Of a stretch of DNA of 64,000 nt, positions 52,373-62,252 are shown piece by piece. Each line of letters opens with the position of its first letter. Positions within the stretch are counted from its first letter, which is position 1. A program made the position numbers and the translations under genes. Source of the DNA: Proteus terrae subsp. cibarius (lineage in GTDB: Bacteria; Pseudomonadota; Gammaproteobacteria; Enterobacterales; Enterobacteriaceae); contig NZ_CP047349.1 in NCBI RefSeq assembly GCF_011045835.1, forward strand, positions 2,790,001 through 2,854,000. The letters are read 5' to 3'. The notes under the pieces were generated by a model that was given only the letters and a program-made list of their open reading frames with translations, did no database searches and had not been told where the DNA came from.

Positions 52373-53152
52373 TTACGATGCCTTATCGTCGACGATAATC
52401 ACTTCGATTTTGTGCTCTTTCAGTTCCTGAATATATTCTTCAGGGATACCCGAATCGGTCACTAAAATATCAATATCACCAAATTCTCTGATCATATGAC
52501 AGCTGCGTTTACTGAATTTCGTAGAATCTGCAACCGCAATAATCGTTTCTGAGATATCACACATTAAACGGTTAAGACTAGCTTCCTGTTCATTGTGTGT
52601 GGTAATACCAACACGTAAATCGAATCCGTCAACACCTAGAAAAACCTTATCAAACCGGTAATTTCTAAGGCTATTTTCAGCTTGTGAGCCTGAAAAAGAC
52701 AACGCACTTTTTCGCAATACACCACCGGTCATTAATACTTCCACGCCTGAGGTATTTGCTAACTCCATTGCGACATCCAGACCGTTAGTCATGACCACTA
52801 CATTTTCGCGCGACTTTAAATGTGTCGCGATTTCGCGAGTAGTTGTCCCCGAGTCAAGAATGACGGTGTCTCCATCCTTTATCAGCGTTGCGGCAGCTTT
52901 CCCGATTAATGTTTTTATGCCCGCGTTTTGTCCACGTTTTTCGTGGATACTCAATTCGGCAATAAATCCTGTATTAGGAATTGCTGCACCATGAGAACGA
53001 ACGATATAACCATTTTTCTCAAGAAAACTTAGATCGCTGCGGATAGTGACACTTGAGACTTTAAATAATTCAGCGAGATCTTCGACTCTGGCTTTACCTT
53101 GTTGGTTTACCATATCGAGGATTTCCATACGCCTCTCAACTGCCGCTTTCAC
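52373..53152 (-). CDS. agaR: AgaR, DeoR-family repressor of the aga genes
   Basis: 259 residues. An N-terminal DeoR helix-turn-helix (RMEILDMVNQQGKARVEDLA, VSSVTIRSDLSFLEKNGYI, RSHGAA) and a C-terminal sugar-phosphate sensor domain (ILDSGTTTREIATHL, VMTNGLDVAMEL, MTGGVLRKSALSFSG, VFLGVDGFD). In E. coli AgaR represses the aga/kba genes, with GalNAc or galactosamine phosphate as probable inducer. It leads the leftward operon, so it also controls itself. Its promoter region is filled with TTTCG/CGAAA elements. Confidence 0.93.
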   Translation of the reverse strand: MKAAVERRMEILDMVNQQGKARVEDLAELFKVSSVTIRSDLSFLEKNGYIVRSHGAAIPNTGFIAELSIHEKRGQNAGIKTLIGKAAATLIKDGDTVILDSGTTTREIATHLKSRENVVVMTNGLDVAMELANTSGVEVLMTGGVLRKSALSFSGSQAENSLRNYRFDKVFLGVDGFDLRVGITTHNEQEASLNRLMCDISETIIAVADSTKFSKRSCHMIREFGDIDILVTDSGIPEEYIQELKEHKIEVIIVDDKAS

Positions 53153-53159
53153 TTTCGTC

Positions 53160-53314
53160 TCCTTACGAAACCAAAAGACTCTCTTTCGATTGGTTTCGAA
53201 TGTAGTTTACTACGCCAATTTTTACCGACAATGCAAAAAAACAAAACTTTTGATCTCTTTCACAAAGTTTCGAATCATCATCGAATACTTACGATTATTT
53301 TCGTGTCATTTCAA
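53160..53314. promoter_or_regulatory. Cluster of AgaR-like TTTCG elements upstream of agaR
   Basis: Repeated elements CTTTCGATTGGTTTCGAA (53183-53200), CTCTTTCACAAAGTTTCGAA (53255-53274) and ATTTTCGTGTCATTTCAA (53297-53314), plus ACGAAACC at 53165. Paired TTTC units about 10-11 bases apart are what DeoR-family AgaR operators look like. They sit 10-160 bases before the agaR ATG. Confidence 0.55.
53249..53264. promoter_or_regulatory. Candidate CRP site between agaR and the maturase gene
   Basis: TTTGA-TCTCTT-TCACA: the right half is perfect, the left half 3 of 5 against TGTGAnnnnnnTCACA. It overlaps an AgaR-like element. Catabolite control of this locus is expected. Confidence 0.4.
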
Positions 53315-53581
53315 TAATAGCCTTCAGGCCATCAGTTTCCAATAAATAAAATGATATAACGCAACACTATACTTATGATCACACCATATACGGCTAGATA
53401 AAACACAATAATATGGATTTAACTTCGCCTTATCTCACAAAATAAAGATTAAAGCTTCAATACATTCATTTATTTTCGAAAAACAAATCCAACTAAATAG
53501 CTCAAATAGTCAATAGAATATGAAATAGTATCGAATCAAAAGTATTTTATCGAAAATAACTATATTTATCTTTCGAAAAAA

Positions 53582-53606
53582 CCTTTCATTTACTTTCGTT
53601 ATTTCG
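53582..53606 (+). promoter_or_regulatory. AgaR-like operator before the sulfatase-maturase operon
   Basis: CCTTTCATTTACTTTCG followed by TTATTTCG; the first 16 bases match the site before kbaY (CCTTTCATTTGCTTTC) at 15 positions. TTTCGAAA at 53571-53578 and other CGAAA units lie upstream. It is 81-105 bases before the maturase ATG. Confidence 0.6.
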
Positions 53607-53686
53607 TATTTGTGATTTTAATCTCTTTTGTTTTGATAAATTTTACGTAATGTAACAGGATAAAGAAGAAACTCAGGAAACGACTA

Positions 53687-54922
53687 ATGGCATTAAATCA
53701 ACCTGCTTATTTTCATATGATGGCAAAACCTACAAGCTACCACTGTAATATTAAGTGTGAATACTGCTTTTATCTTGAAAAAGAAAATATTTTTCAAGAT
53801 GAAGAAAAAGAGACAGGCCATACAGTGATGCCAGATGGTGTACTTCGTCGTTATATTAAAGACTATATACAGTCACACGGTGGCGATCAGGTTGATTTCT
53901 CTTGGCAAGGTGGAGAGCCAACGCTTGCAGGATTGGCTTTCTTTGAAAAGGTAGTCAAATACCAAAAGCAATTTGCTAACGGCAAGACAATTACAAATAG
54001 TGTACAAACCAATGCAATTGCTATTAATCGCCAATGGGCACAATTCTTTGCTGATAATCACTTTCTATTAGGCGTTTCAATTGATGGTATTGAAGCTGTT
54101 CACGATAAATATCGTATTTCAGTCAATGGAAGCCCTACTTTTGAACGAGTAAAACGTGCAATTAAGTTACTCAATGAGTATGGCGTCGAATTTAACACAC
54201 TCACTGTCGTTAATGACCAAAACTGGAATAAAGGAAAAGAAACTTATCAAGCCTTAAAAGAATTAGGTTCCACTTTCTTTCAATTTATTCCCATTGTCGA
54301 AGTCGATAGACGCTTTCCTCATACTCACGGAGGACATTATGCGCCGGGCCCTAATGCACAATTAGCACCATTTTCTGTTCCGGCTGAAGGCTATGGGCAA
54401 TTTATGGCTGAAGTATTTGATGAATGGGTACGGCAAGGCGATATTGGGAAAATATATATCCGCTTATTTGATAGTTTATTAGGCACATGGATGGGATATC
54501 CTGCATCAACCTGTATTCAATCTAAAACCTGTGGTCAGGCATTAATCATTGAAGCCAATGGTGATGTTTACTCTTGCGATCACTATGTCTATCCCGCCAA
54601 TAATTTGGGCAATATTCATCAAAATAGTCTTGCTCATTTAGCCACATCAAAACAGCAACAGCGCTTTGGTCAAAATAAATATGATAAACAAACTAGCCTT
54701 TGCAAACAGTGTGAAGTGCAAAGCTTATGTTATGGCGGTTGCCCTAAACATCGCATTATTGCTATTGAAGGCGAAAAACATCGCCATAACTACCTATGTC
54801 GCTCTTATAAAAAAATATTTCACCATACCGCGATAGGCATGCAATTAATGCAACAAGCTATTTCGCGCGGAGGCCTTGCTAGTGATGCACTTCCTGCGAT
54901 GAAAAAAAACTACTTAAAGTAA
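53687..54922 (+). CDS. Anaerobic sulfatase maturase (radical SAM, formylglycine-generating)
   Basis: 411 residues. The radical-SAM motif CNIKCEYC (Cys20, 24, 27) follows FHMMAKPTSYH, as in anSME enzymes. C-terminal SPASM-type clusters use cysteines in QSKTCGQALI, DVYSCDHYV, CKQCEVQSLCYGGCPKH and the late YLCRSY. It oxidises the active-site cysteine of sulfatases to formylglycine in the cytoplasm, without oxygen. It directly precedes a sulfatase gene (39 bases) whose CGPSR motif is a substrate; the Tat sulfatase at 30975 is likely another. It is divergent from agaR and shares its AgaR-like sites. Confidence 0.93.
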   Translation: MALNQPAYFHMMAKPTSYHCNIKCEYCFYLEKENIFQDEEKETGHTVMPDGVLRRYIKDYIQSHGGDQVDFSWQGGEPTLAGLAFFEKVVKYQKQFANGKTITNSVQTNAIAINRQWAQFFADNHFLLGVSIDGIEAVHDKYRISVNGSPTFERVKRAIKLLNEYGVEFNTLTVVNDQNWNKGKETYQALKELGSTFFQFIPIVEVDRRFPHTHGGHYAPGPNAQLAPFSVPAEGYGQFMAEVFDEWVRQGDIGKIYIRLFDSLLGTWMGYPASTCIQSKTCGQALIIEANGDVYSCDHYVYPANNLGNIHQNSLAHLATSKQQQRFGQNKYDKQTSLCKQCEVQSLCYGGCPKHRIIAIEGEKHRHNYLCRSYKKIFHHTAIGMQLMQQAISRGGLASDALPAMKKNYLK

Positions 54923-54960
54923 CTCTTTTTATTTTATCTTGTTTATTCTGGAGACAATCC

Positions 54961-56571
54961 GTGATCTTACCTTCTGTTAAAAAAAGCTTACTCGCTGGGC
55001 TGATTGCTACATCATGTTTAAGCATCCCAATATCAGCCAATGCAGGTGGTACACCTGAAAAGCCGAATATTTTACTGATAGTGATGGATGATTTAGGTAC
55101 AGGACAACTTGATTTTGTCCTGGATACCTTAAATGTTGATGCATTAGCGCAAAGATCCACACCGCCACGTTATGAAGGCGATATAAATAAAATGGTAGAA
55201 GCGGCGCGCATTGCTATGCCTAACGTCAGTGAAATGGCCACAAATGGCGCTAAAATGACCAATGCCTTTGTTGCCCATCCTGTTTGTGGCCCTTCCCGAG
55301 CGGGTATCTTTACTGGGCGCTCTCCAGCAAGCTTTGGTACTTACAGTAATGACGATGCCATTTTAGGTATTCCCCAAGATATCAAACTATTACCTTCACT
55401 TTTCCAAGAAAATGGCTATGCCACCGCCAGTATTGGTAAATGGCATAATGCAAAAGTTATTCGCAAACCGAAAATTAATGAAAGTAAGCAAACTCGTGAT
55501 TATCACGACAACATGATTTCAACGCCAGAAGCAGGTTATGCTCCTCATGAGCGTGGTTTTGATTATGACTTTAGCTATTACGCATCGGGTGTAGCTTTAT
55601 GGAATTCGCCTGCATTTTGGCGTAATGGTGTCAATGTCCCAGCTCCGGGCTATACCACGCATCTTTTAACAGATGAAACATTAAAATTTATTGATGAACA
55701 TAAAGATAAACCTTTCTTTATTAATCTCTCCTACAGTGTTCCTCATATTCCGCTAGAACAAGCTTCACCCGCTAAATATATGGAGAAATTTGATACTGGT
55801 AATGTTGAAGCAGACAAATACTTCGCAGCCTTAAATGCAGCTGATGAAGGAATTGGTCAAATTATTGCAAAGTTAAAAGAAAACGGTGAGTTAGAAAACA
55901 CGCTGATCTTTTTCTTATCAGATAATGGTGCAGTTAATGAATCACCAATGCCAATGAATGCAATGGATAGAGGCTTTAAAGGGCAAATGTTTAATGGTGG
56001 TGTTAGAGTGCCTTTTATTGCCTATCAGCCCGGTACTATTCCAGCCGGAATGAAAAGTGATGAGATGATCTCCGCACTTGATATTTTACCGACTGCGCTA
56101 CAAACAGCAGGTATTACTATTCCTGGCAATCTAAATGTTGAAGGGAAAAACATCATGCCTTTACTGAAAGGAGAAACAACAAAATCCCCTCACAGCTATC
56201 TTTATTGGGCAGGCCCTGGCACTAAACATTACAGCGAAGAAAACCAAGAGTTTTGGCATGGATATCACCAATGGATAACCTATCAACGTAAAACACCGCC
56301 TACAAATCCTAATTTAGAAAAACTCTCTAAAGGTGCTTGGGCTGTACGTGACGGTGAATGGGCACTCTATTTTTATGATGATGGGAAAAATCAGCCTCAA
56401 CTTTTTAACGATAAAAACGATCCATCCGAATCAATTGATCTTGCCAAACAAAATCCACAAAAAGTGACAGAGCTAAAAAATGCGTATTACCAGTGGATCA
56501 AAGATAAGCCAAAGCCTGTTCTTTGGGGACAAGATCACTATCAAATATTAGTGGATTCTGCAAAACCTTAA
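54961..56571 (+). CDS. Sec-exported sulfatase (S1 family), probable chondrosulfatase
   Basis: 536 residues from a GTG start, which is preceded by CTGGAGAC. A Sec signal peptide ends ISANAGG. NILLIVMDDLG gives the first metal ligands, PVCGPSRAGIFTGRSP the formylglycine motif at Cys109, then IGKWHN and FFLSDNGAV. It belongs to sulfatases acting on GalNAc or similar sulfate esters. The preceding gene encodes its maturase, so Cys109 should be converted before secretion in the unfolded state. Together with the Tat sulfatase it could account for the 4- and 6-sulfatase activities reported from P. vulgaris; which is which is unknown. Confidence 0.9.
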   Translation: MILPSVKKSLLAGLIATSCLSIPISANAGGTPEKPNILLIVMDDLGTGQLDFVLDTLNVDALAQRSTPPRYEGDINKMVEAARIAMPNVSEMATNGAKMTNAFVAHPVCGPSRAGIFTGRSPASFGTYSNDDAILGIPQDIKLLPSLFQENGYATASIGKWHNAKVIRKPKINESKQTRDYHDNMISTPEAGYAPHERGFDYDFSYYASGVALWNSPAFWRNGVNVPAPGYTTHLLTDETLKFIDEHKDKPFFINLSYSVPHIPLEQASPAKYMEKFDTGNVEADKYFAALNAADEGIGQIIAKLKENGELENTLIFFLSDNGAVNESPMPMNAMDRGFKGQMFNGGVRVPFIAYQPGTIPAGMKSDEMISALDILPTALQTAGITIPGNLNVEGKNIMPLLKGETTKSPHSYLYWAGPGTKHYSEENQEFWHGYHQWITYQRKTPPTNPNLEKLSKGAWAVRDGEWALYFYDDGKNQPQLFNDKNDPSESIDLAKQNPQKVTELKNAYYQWIKDKPKPVLWGQDHYQILVDSAKP

Positions 56572-56625
56572 TATTCAACCTCCGTTTTGTTTCGCAAGGA
56601 TGCGTCTTTTTTCTGAGATACGAAA

Positions 56626-58101
56626 ATGGCTATTAAAATTGCATCTTCAGCACGTCCAAAACTCCCTTATGAGCACCCAAACGTAGAAATTTACCAACGC
56701 TTATTTAAGGAAAATATCATTCGACGATTAGTCAGAAAATCGGCTTATCGTCGCTATGATAAAACGATCACTGACTTTTTTAATGATGAAAATCGGTCAC
56801 TTTTCTCTTTATGTGAAATGCTGACACAGTATGTCACACAGGCTTTTCATCATTACCAAGTCTGGGGTTACTCTCATGCTTATTATCCAGGAAGTCCGGG
56901 GCAACAAACGGCAAGAACTGATGCTCTTGAAGGTGTTAGCAGAGTACTTCCTCTACTTGCTGCATGGACTGTTAGTAGCAAAAAAAGTACGTTGATGGGA
57001 TTAAATCAGCAATCTTTCAACTTACCTTTAATGATCAAACAAAGCTTTATTCATGGCACTGATCCATTTCATAAAGGATATTGGGGAAAACTTGAAGATT
57101 ACGATCAACGAATTTGTGAAGCATCTGATTTAGCGCTTACTCTTTGGATAAGCCGTGAATGGGTTTGGGATACATTAACACCCGCCTCACAACAACAAAT
57201 TATGACTTGGTTCGAACAAGTTAATCACTGTGAAATTGTCGATAATAACTGGCATTTCTTTCCTCTTACTGTCCAATTTGTCATTAAAGCACTTACAGGA
57301 AAAGACACAATTGCCCATTGGCGCTATGAAAGATTAAAAGAATTTTATGTTGGTGATGGATGGTTTCGTGATGGTGCAAAAGGTAATTATGATTACTACA
57401 ATGCGTGGGGTTTTTACTATTCGCTGTATTGGTTAATGAAAATTGATCCTCAATTTGATACGGCATTCATTACTCAATCACTTAATACCTTTAATCAGCA
57501 CTACCTTTATTTTATGACACCAAAAGGTATTCCTTTTTTTGGTCGAAGTGCTTGCTACCGTCTTGCGGTTTCTGCTCCATTGTTAGCAGGTGTCGATTTA
57601 CACTGTCCGTCAGTGAAAGTAGGTGAGGCAAAACGCGCTTTTGAAAGTAGTCTACGTTATTTTATTTCTCAAGGTGCATTAAAAAATGGCGCTCCGACTC
57701 AAGGCTTATTTACTCACGATCCCCGTTTAGTTGATAACTACAGTGGTCCTGCTAGTAGTTTTTGGTCATTACGCGCCGTGATTATCGCGCTTTATTGTGC
57801 TGATCGTATCAATTTATGGCAAACGCCTTCACTTCCTTTGCCTATCGAAAAAGATAACTTTCGTTTTGAAATTCCATCTATCCAAGCTTTAGTAACTGGA
57901 GTGAAAGCAACACAAGAAGTAAGTGTCATTTTTTGTGAGGATTATACGGAGAAACAAACACCGTTAACTCGCCGTTTAGAAAAACAGACCTTAGTACAAA
58001 AAGTTGCTGAAACCGTGATAGGACAGTCAAGACGACCGAAAAACAACTTATTACGCAAAGGGATCACCAGTTATAGTTCTAAAATGGCCCATTTTTTCTA
58101 G
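56626..58101 (+). CDS. DUF2264-family protein, unknown enzyme of the chondroitin locus
   Basis: 491 residues, no signal peptide, so cytoplasmic. Segments TARTDALEGVSRVLPLLAAW, NNWHFFPLTVQFVIKAL, GDGWFRDGAKGNYDYYNAWG and IPFFGRSACYRLAVSAP match the DUF2264 pattern, a presumed (alpha/alpha)6 barrel found beside polysaccharide genes. Acidic residues in RTDALEG, GDGWFRDG and YDYYN could form an active site of a glycoside hydrolase. The last 90 residues are basic and not conserved. It is third in the maturase-sulfatase operon, 54 bases after the sulfatase gene. It may act on unsaturated or saturated uronyl disaccharides after uptake. Function is not established. Confidence 0.8.
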   Translation: MAIKIASSARPKLPYEHPNVEIYQRLFKENIIRRLVRKSAYRRYDKTITDFFNDENRSLFSLCEMLTQYVTQAFHHYQVWGYSHAYYPGSPGQQTARTDALEGVSRVLPLLAAWTVSSKKSTLMGLNQQSFNLPLMIKQSFIHGTDPFHKGYWGKLEDYDQRICEASDLALTLWISREWVWDTLTPASQQQIMTWFEQVNHCEIVDNNWHFFPLTVQFVIKALTGKDTIAHWRYERLKEFYVGDGWFRDGAKGNYDYYNAWGFYYSLYWLMKIDPQFDTAFITQSLNTFNQHYLYFMTPKGIPFFGRSACYRLAVSAPLLAGVDLHCPSVKVGEAKRAFESSLRYFISQGALKNGAPTQGLFTHDPRLVDNYSGPASSFWSLRAVIIALYCADRINLWQTPSLPLPIEKDNFRFEIPSIQALVTGVKATQEVSVIFCEDYTEKQTPLTRRLEKQTLVQKVAETVIGQSRRPKNNLLRKGITSYSSKMAHFF

Positions 58102-58104
58102 TTA

Positions 58105-58202
58105 CCTTTCATTTGCTTTCAGTGCGAAGGCAATAAAAATGTGATTTAGATCTTTTACCTTTCTATTTCTTTCGTTTATTATGATTCGTAATTAAACGAA
58201 AG
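58105..58202 (+). promoter_or_regulatory. AgaR- and CRP-like sites before kbaY
   Basis: Two TTTC-type elements, CCTTTCATTTGCTTTC (58105-58120) and CCTTTCTATTTCTTTCG (58158-58174), and the inverted AAACGAAAG (58194-58202). Between them TGTGATTTAGATC (58140-58152) has a perfect left CRP half. The kbaY ATG is at 58216, so repression by AgaR and activation by CRP are plausible. Confidence 0.55.
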
Positions 58203-58206
58203 ATGA

Positions 58207-60018
<1,812 letters not shown>

Positions 60019-60038
<20 letters not shown>

Positions 60039-60660
60039 TACACTTTCCTCACTGAAAGTGATCCCCGTGATCCAAATTAATCGCGCTGAAGATGCAATCT
60101 GGCTGGGTGAAATTCTAACCCAAAATCAATTACCTGTTGCTGAAATCACCTTTCGTACACCTGCAGCAGTTAAAGCGATTAAGCTAATACATGAGCATTT
60201 TCCTGAGCTTATTTTATGCGCAGGAACAGTATTAACAGCACAACAAGCAGATATGGCAAAAGAAGCCGGAGCAAGCTTTGTCATTTCGCCAGGTTATAAC
60301 CCAAGTACAGTTGATTATTGTCTTAATAATGGCATCGACATTGTGCCGGGAATTAACAGTCCAAGCCAAATAGAAGTTGCCCTTGAAAGAGGCCTAACCT
60401 TAGTTAAATTCTTTCCAGCAGAAGCCTCTGGCGGTGTAAAAATGCTAAAAGCACTTGCGGCACCTTATGCACAAATGCAATTTATGCCAACAGGTGGAAT
60501 TAGTTTAAATAACGTGAGTGATTACCTTGCTATTCCACAAGTTGTTGCTTGCGGAGGAAGCTGGATTGCCACAGCTGATACGATTGATAAACAAGATAAA
60601 GAAACCATTGTTAATCATATTCAGAATATCCACTCATTACTAAAAACACATAAGGGATAA
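60019..60660 (+). CDS. eda: Eda, KDPG aldolase
   Basis: 213 residues, matching E. coli Eda (213). Schiff-base lysine 130 in LTLVKFFPAEASGG, glutamate 42 in VAEITFRTP, and LILCAGTVLTAQQ and FMPTGGIS are hallmarks. It cleaves KDPG to pyruvate and glyceraldehyde-3-phosphate. AGGA lies 5 nt before the ATG, inside kdgK. It ends the uronate branch. Confidence 0.94.
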
Positions 60661-60665
60661 ATAAA

Positions 60666-61247
60666 ATGAAACAGGTTGCCGTTTTATTAGCTGATGGATT
60701 TGAAGAAGGTGAAGCTGTTGTTTTTATTGATATCATGCGCCGTCTTGATATTCATGTTGATGTGCTTTCTTGCATGGATACCTTGGTATTAAATACTTAT
60801 TTTGAAACTAAAATCAGTGCTGATTTTCTATTAACTGAAAAACTGACACACAGTTATGACGCAATAATGATGCCGGGAGGCCCTAAAGGCACCGATCGTT
60901 TATGCGCTAACGAGCACGTTATTCAATTTATTAAACGTCATATTGCCGAAGATAAATATATTTGTGCGTTATGCTCTTCTGGAGCAAAAGTATTAGCAGC
61001 ACATCATCTTCTTGAAGGTCGTAATTACAGCACAGGTGATAAATTAGCAGATAAATATGACGATGGTCATTATCTTGATCAAGATGTTGTTGTAGATGGT
61101 AAATTTATCAGTGCAAAAGGATTAGGCGTAAGTTTTGAATTTGCTTTTACAGTAGCTCGCCATTTATTAAGCGACAATACAGAAAAAGTAGACTGGCAAG
61201 CTAATCATATTTACTTTAAACACTGGCCGTTAGACTACCTAAAATAG
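60666..61247 (+). CDS. DJ-1/PfpI family protein (YajL-like)
   Basis: 193 residues. DJ-1 fold with nucleophile Cys103 in ICALCSSGAKVLA and Glu16 in DGFEEGEAV that activates it; MMPGGPKGTDRL is the family loop. Members act as glyoxalase III-like, deglycase or chaperone proteins. It is the last gene of the kbaY-kdgK-eda operon, 5 bases after eda, so a role in handling reactive carbonyl intermediates of this pathway (triose phosphates, keto-sugars) is plausible. The exact activity cannot be read from sequence. Confidence 0.85.
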   Translation: MKQVAVLLADGFEEGEAVVFIDIMRRLDIHVDVLSCMDTLVLNTYFETKISADFLLTEKLTHSYDAIMMPGGPKGTDRLCANEHVIQFIKRHIAEDKYICALCSSGAKVLAAHHLLEGRNYSTGDKLADKYDDGHYLDQDVVVDGKFISAKGLGVSFEFAFTVARHLLSDNTEKVDWQANHIYFKHWPLDYLK

Positions 61248-61272
61248 CTAAATTAATTATTATTAACGATAT

Positions 61273-61295
61273 AAGGGGGATTAACTCCCCTTTTT
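61273..61295 (+). terminator. Terminator of the kbaY operon
   Basis: Stem AAGGGG / CCCCTT followed by TTTTA, 25 bases past the DJ-1 gene stop. Confidence 0.75.
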
Positions 61296-61736
61296 ATACC
61301 TATAAAAGTCATTGTCTATCACACTAAAAACACTAATCTAGTCATTAATTATCCTCTGCTTATTTCTCTCTATGTATACATAAAAAAATCTGTATATTAA
61401 TCCATCAAAAAAGACTATTAACACTTATTTTGTTTCATTTAATGGAAGAAAATACTGTCATAAGGAGATTTATAAATTATTTTTAATTTTATAAATCAGA
61501 AATAAAAAATTAAATGAATAATTTTAATTTATGCTTATAAAAAATAGTTATTAATTATAAAAAACAGATAAAACAGTAACAATTCGAGATCAATATATTT
61601 TAATATATAGTACAAGTAAAAACTTTTTATTCTGATTATTTATACTTAACAAAATAAGTATTAATCACTATAAAATAATAAGTGTAAAATATTACGCTTA
61701 TTTTAATTCACTCTCTTCATTTCTATTTCCTTTAAC
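61296..61736. other. AT-rich junction between chondroitin locus and T6SS remnant
   Basis: 441 very AT-rich bases without a gene. Homology to tssM begins abruptly near 61737, so a deletion or recombination end point lies about there. No direct repeats, inverted ends or integrase were recognised. Confidence 0.5.
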
Positions 61737-62207
61737 CTTGAGTTCTTAAAAGCCTTAGATAAACTAATCTACTTAGGTGATGTCGTTTTTGCGAATGGTG
61801 AAGCGCGTCTTTACTTTAAGTTACGCCCAGGTACATCACCAGACATCATGCAAACCCATCTAATGATAGATAAACAGTCTCTTATCTATGATAACCAACA
61901 ACCTCAATGGCAACGCTTTATTTGGCCGGCTGATACCGTTGCCTCTGGTGCATCACTCAGTTGGATCACCACTAACACAGGTACACGTATTTATGGTGAT
62001 TATCGTGGCGTCTGGGGCATTATTCGTTTATTAGAAGATGCCAAAATTGCCCCTTATGCCGGTAGCACCAGTAGTTATTCTGTCAGTTGGAAAACCTTAA
62101 ATGGCCAGTCACTCAATTACACTTTAAGAACAGAAATGGGCGAGGGCCCAATCGCACTCTTACAACTACGTAATTTTGTTTTACCGGAAAAGATCTTTTT
62201 AGATTAA
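61737..62207 (+). pseudogene. tssM: 5'-truncated tssM (icmF/vasK) remnant, type VI secretion
   Basis: An open frame from about 61737 to TAA at 62205 encodes LEFLKALDKLIYLGDVVFAN, then GEARLYFKLRPGTSPDIMQT, LMIDKQSLIYDNQQPQWQRF and GDYRGVWGIIRLLEDAKI. This is the C-terminal domain of TssM, normally a protein of about 1,100-1,200 residues. Only about 155 residues remain and no start codon or ribosome-binding site precedes the homologous part; the first in-frame ATG is at 61848, inside the domain. TssM is an inner-membrane ring component needed for T6SS, so this copy is non-functional. tssA follows after 45 bases. Confidence 0.85.
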
Positions 62208-62252
62208 ATAAAAATCACATTCCCTATTATCTCAAAAGGAAATACGCTCACT

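Noticed and set aside
53046..53345. Open frames on the plus strand across agaR start and promoter region
   Set aside because: They are shadows of agaR and its operator-rich upstream region, with no ribosome-binding site or family resemblance.
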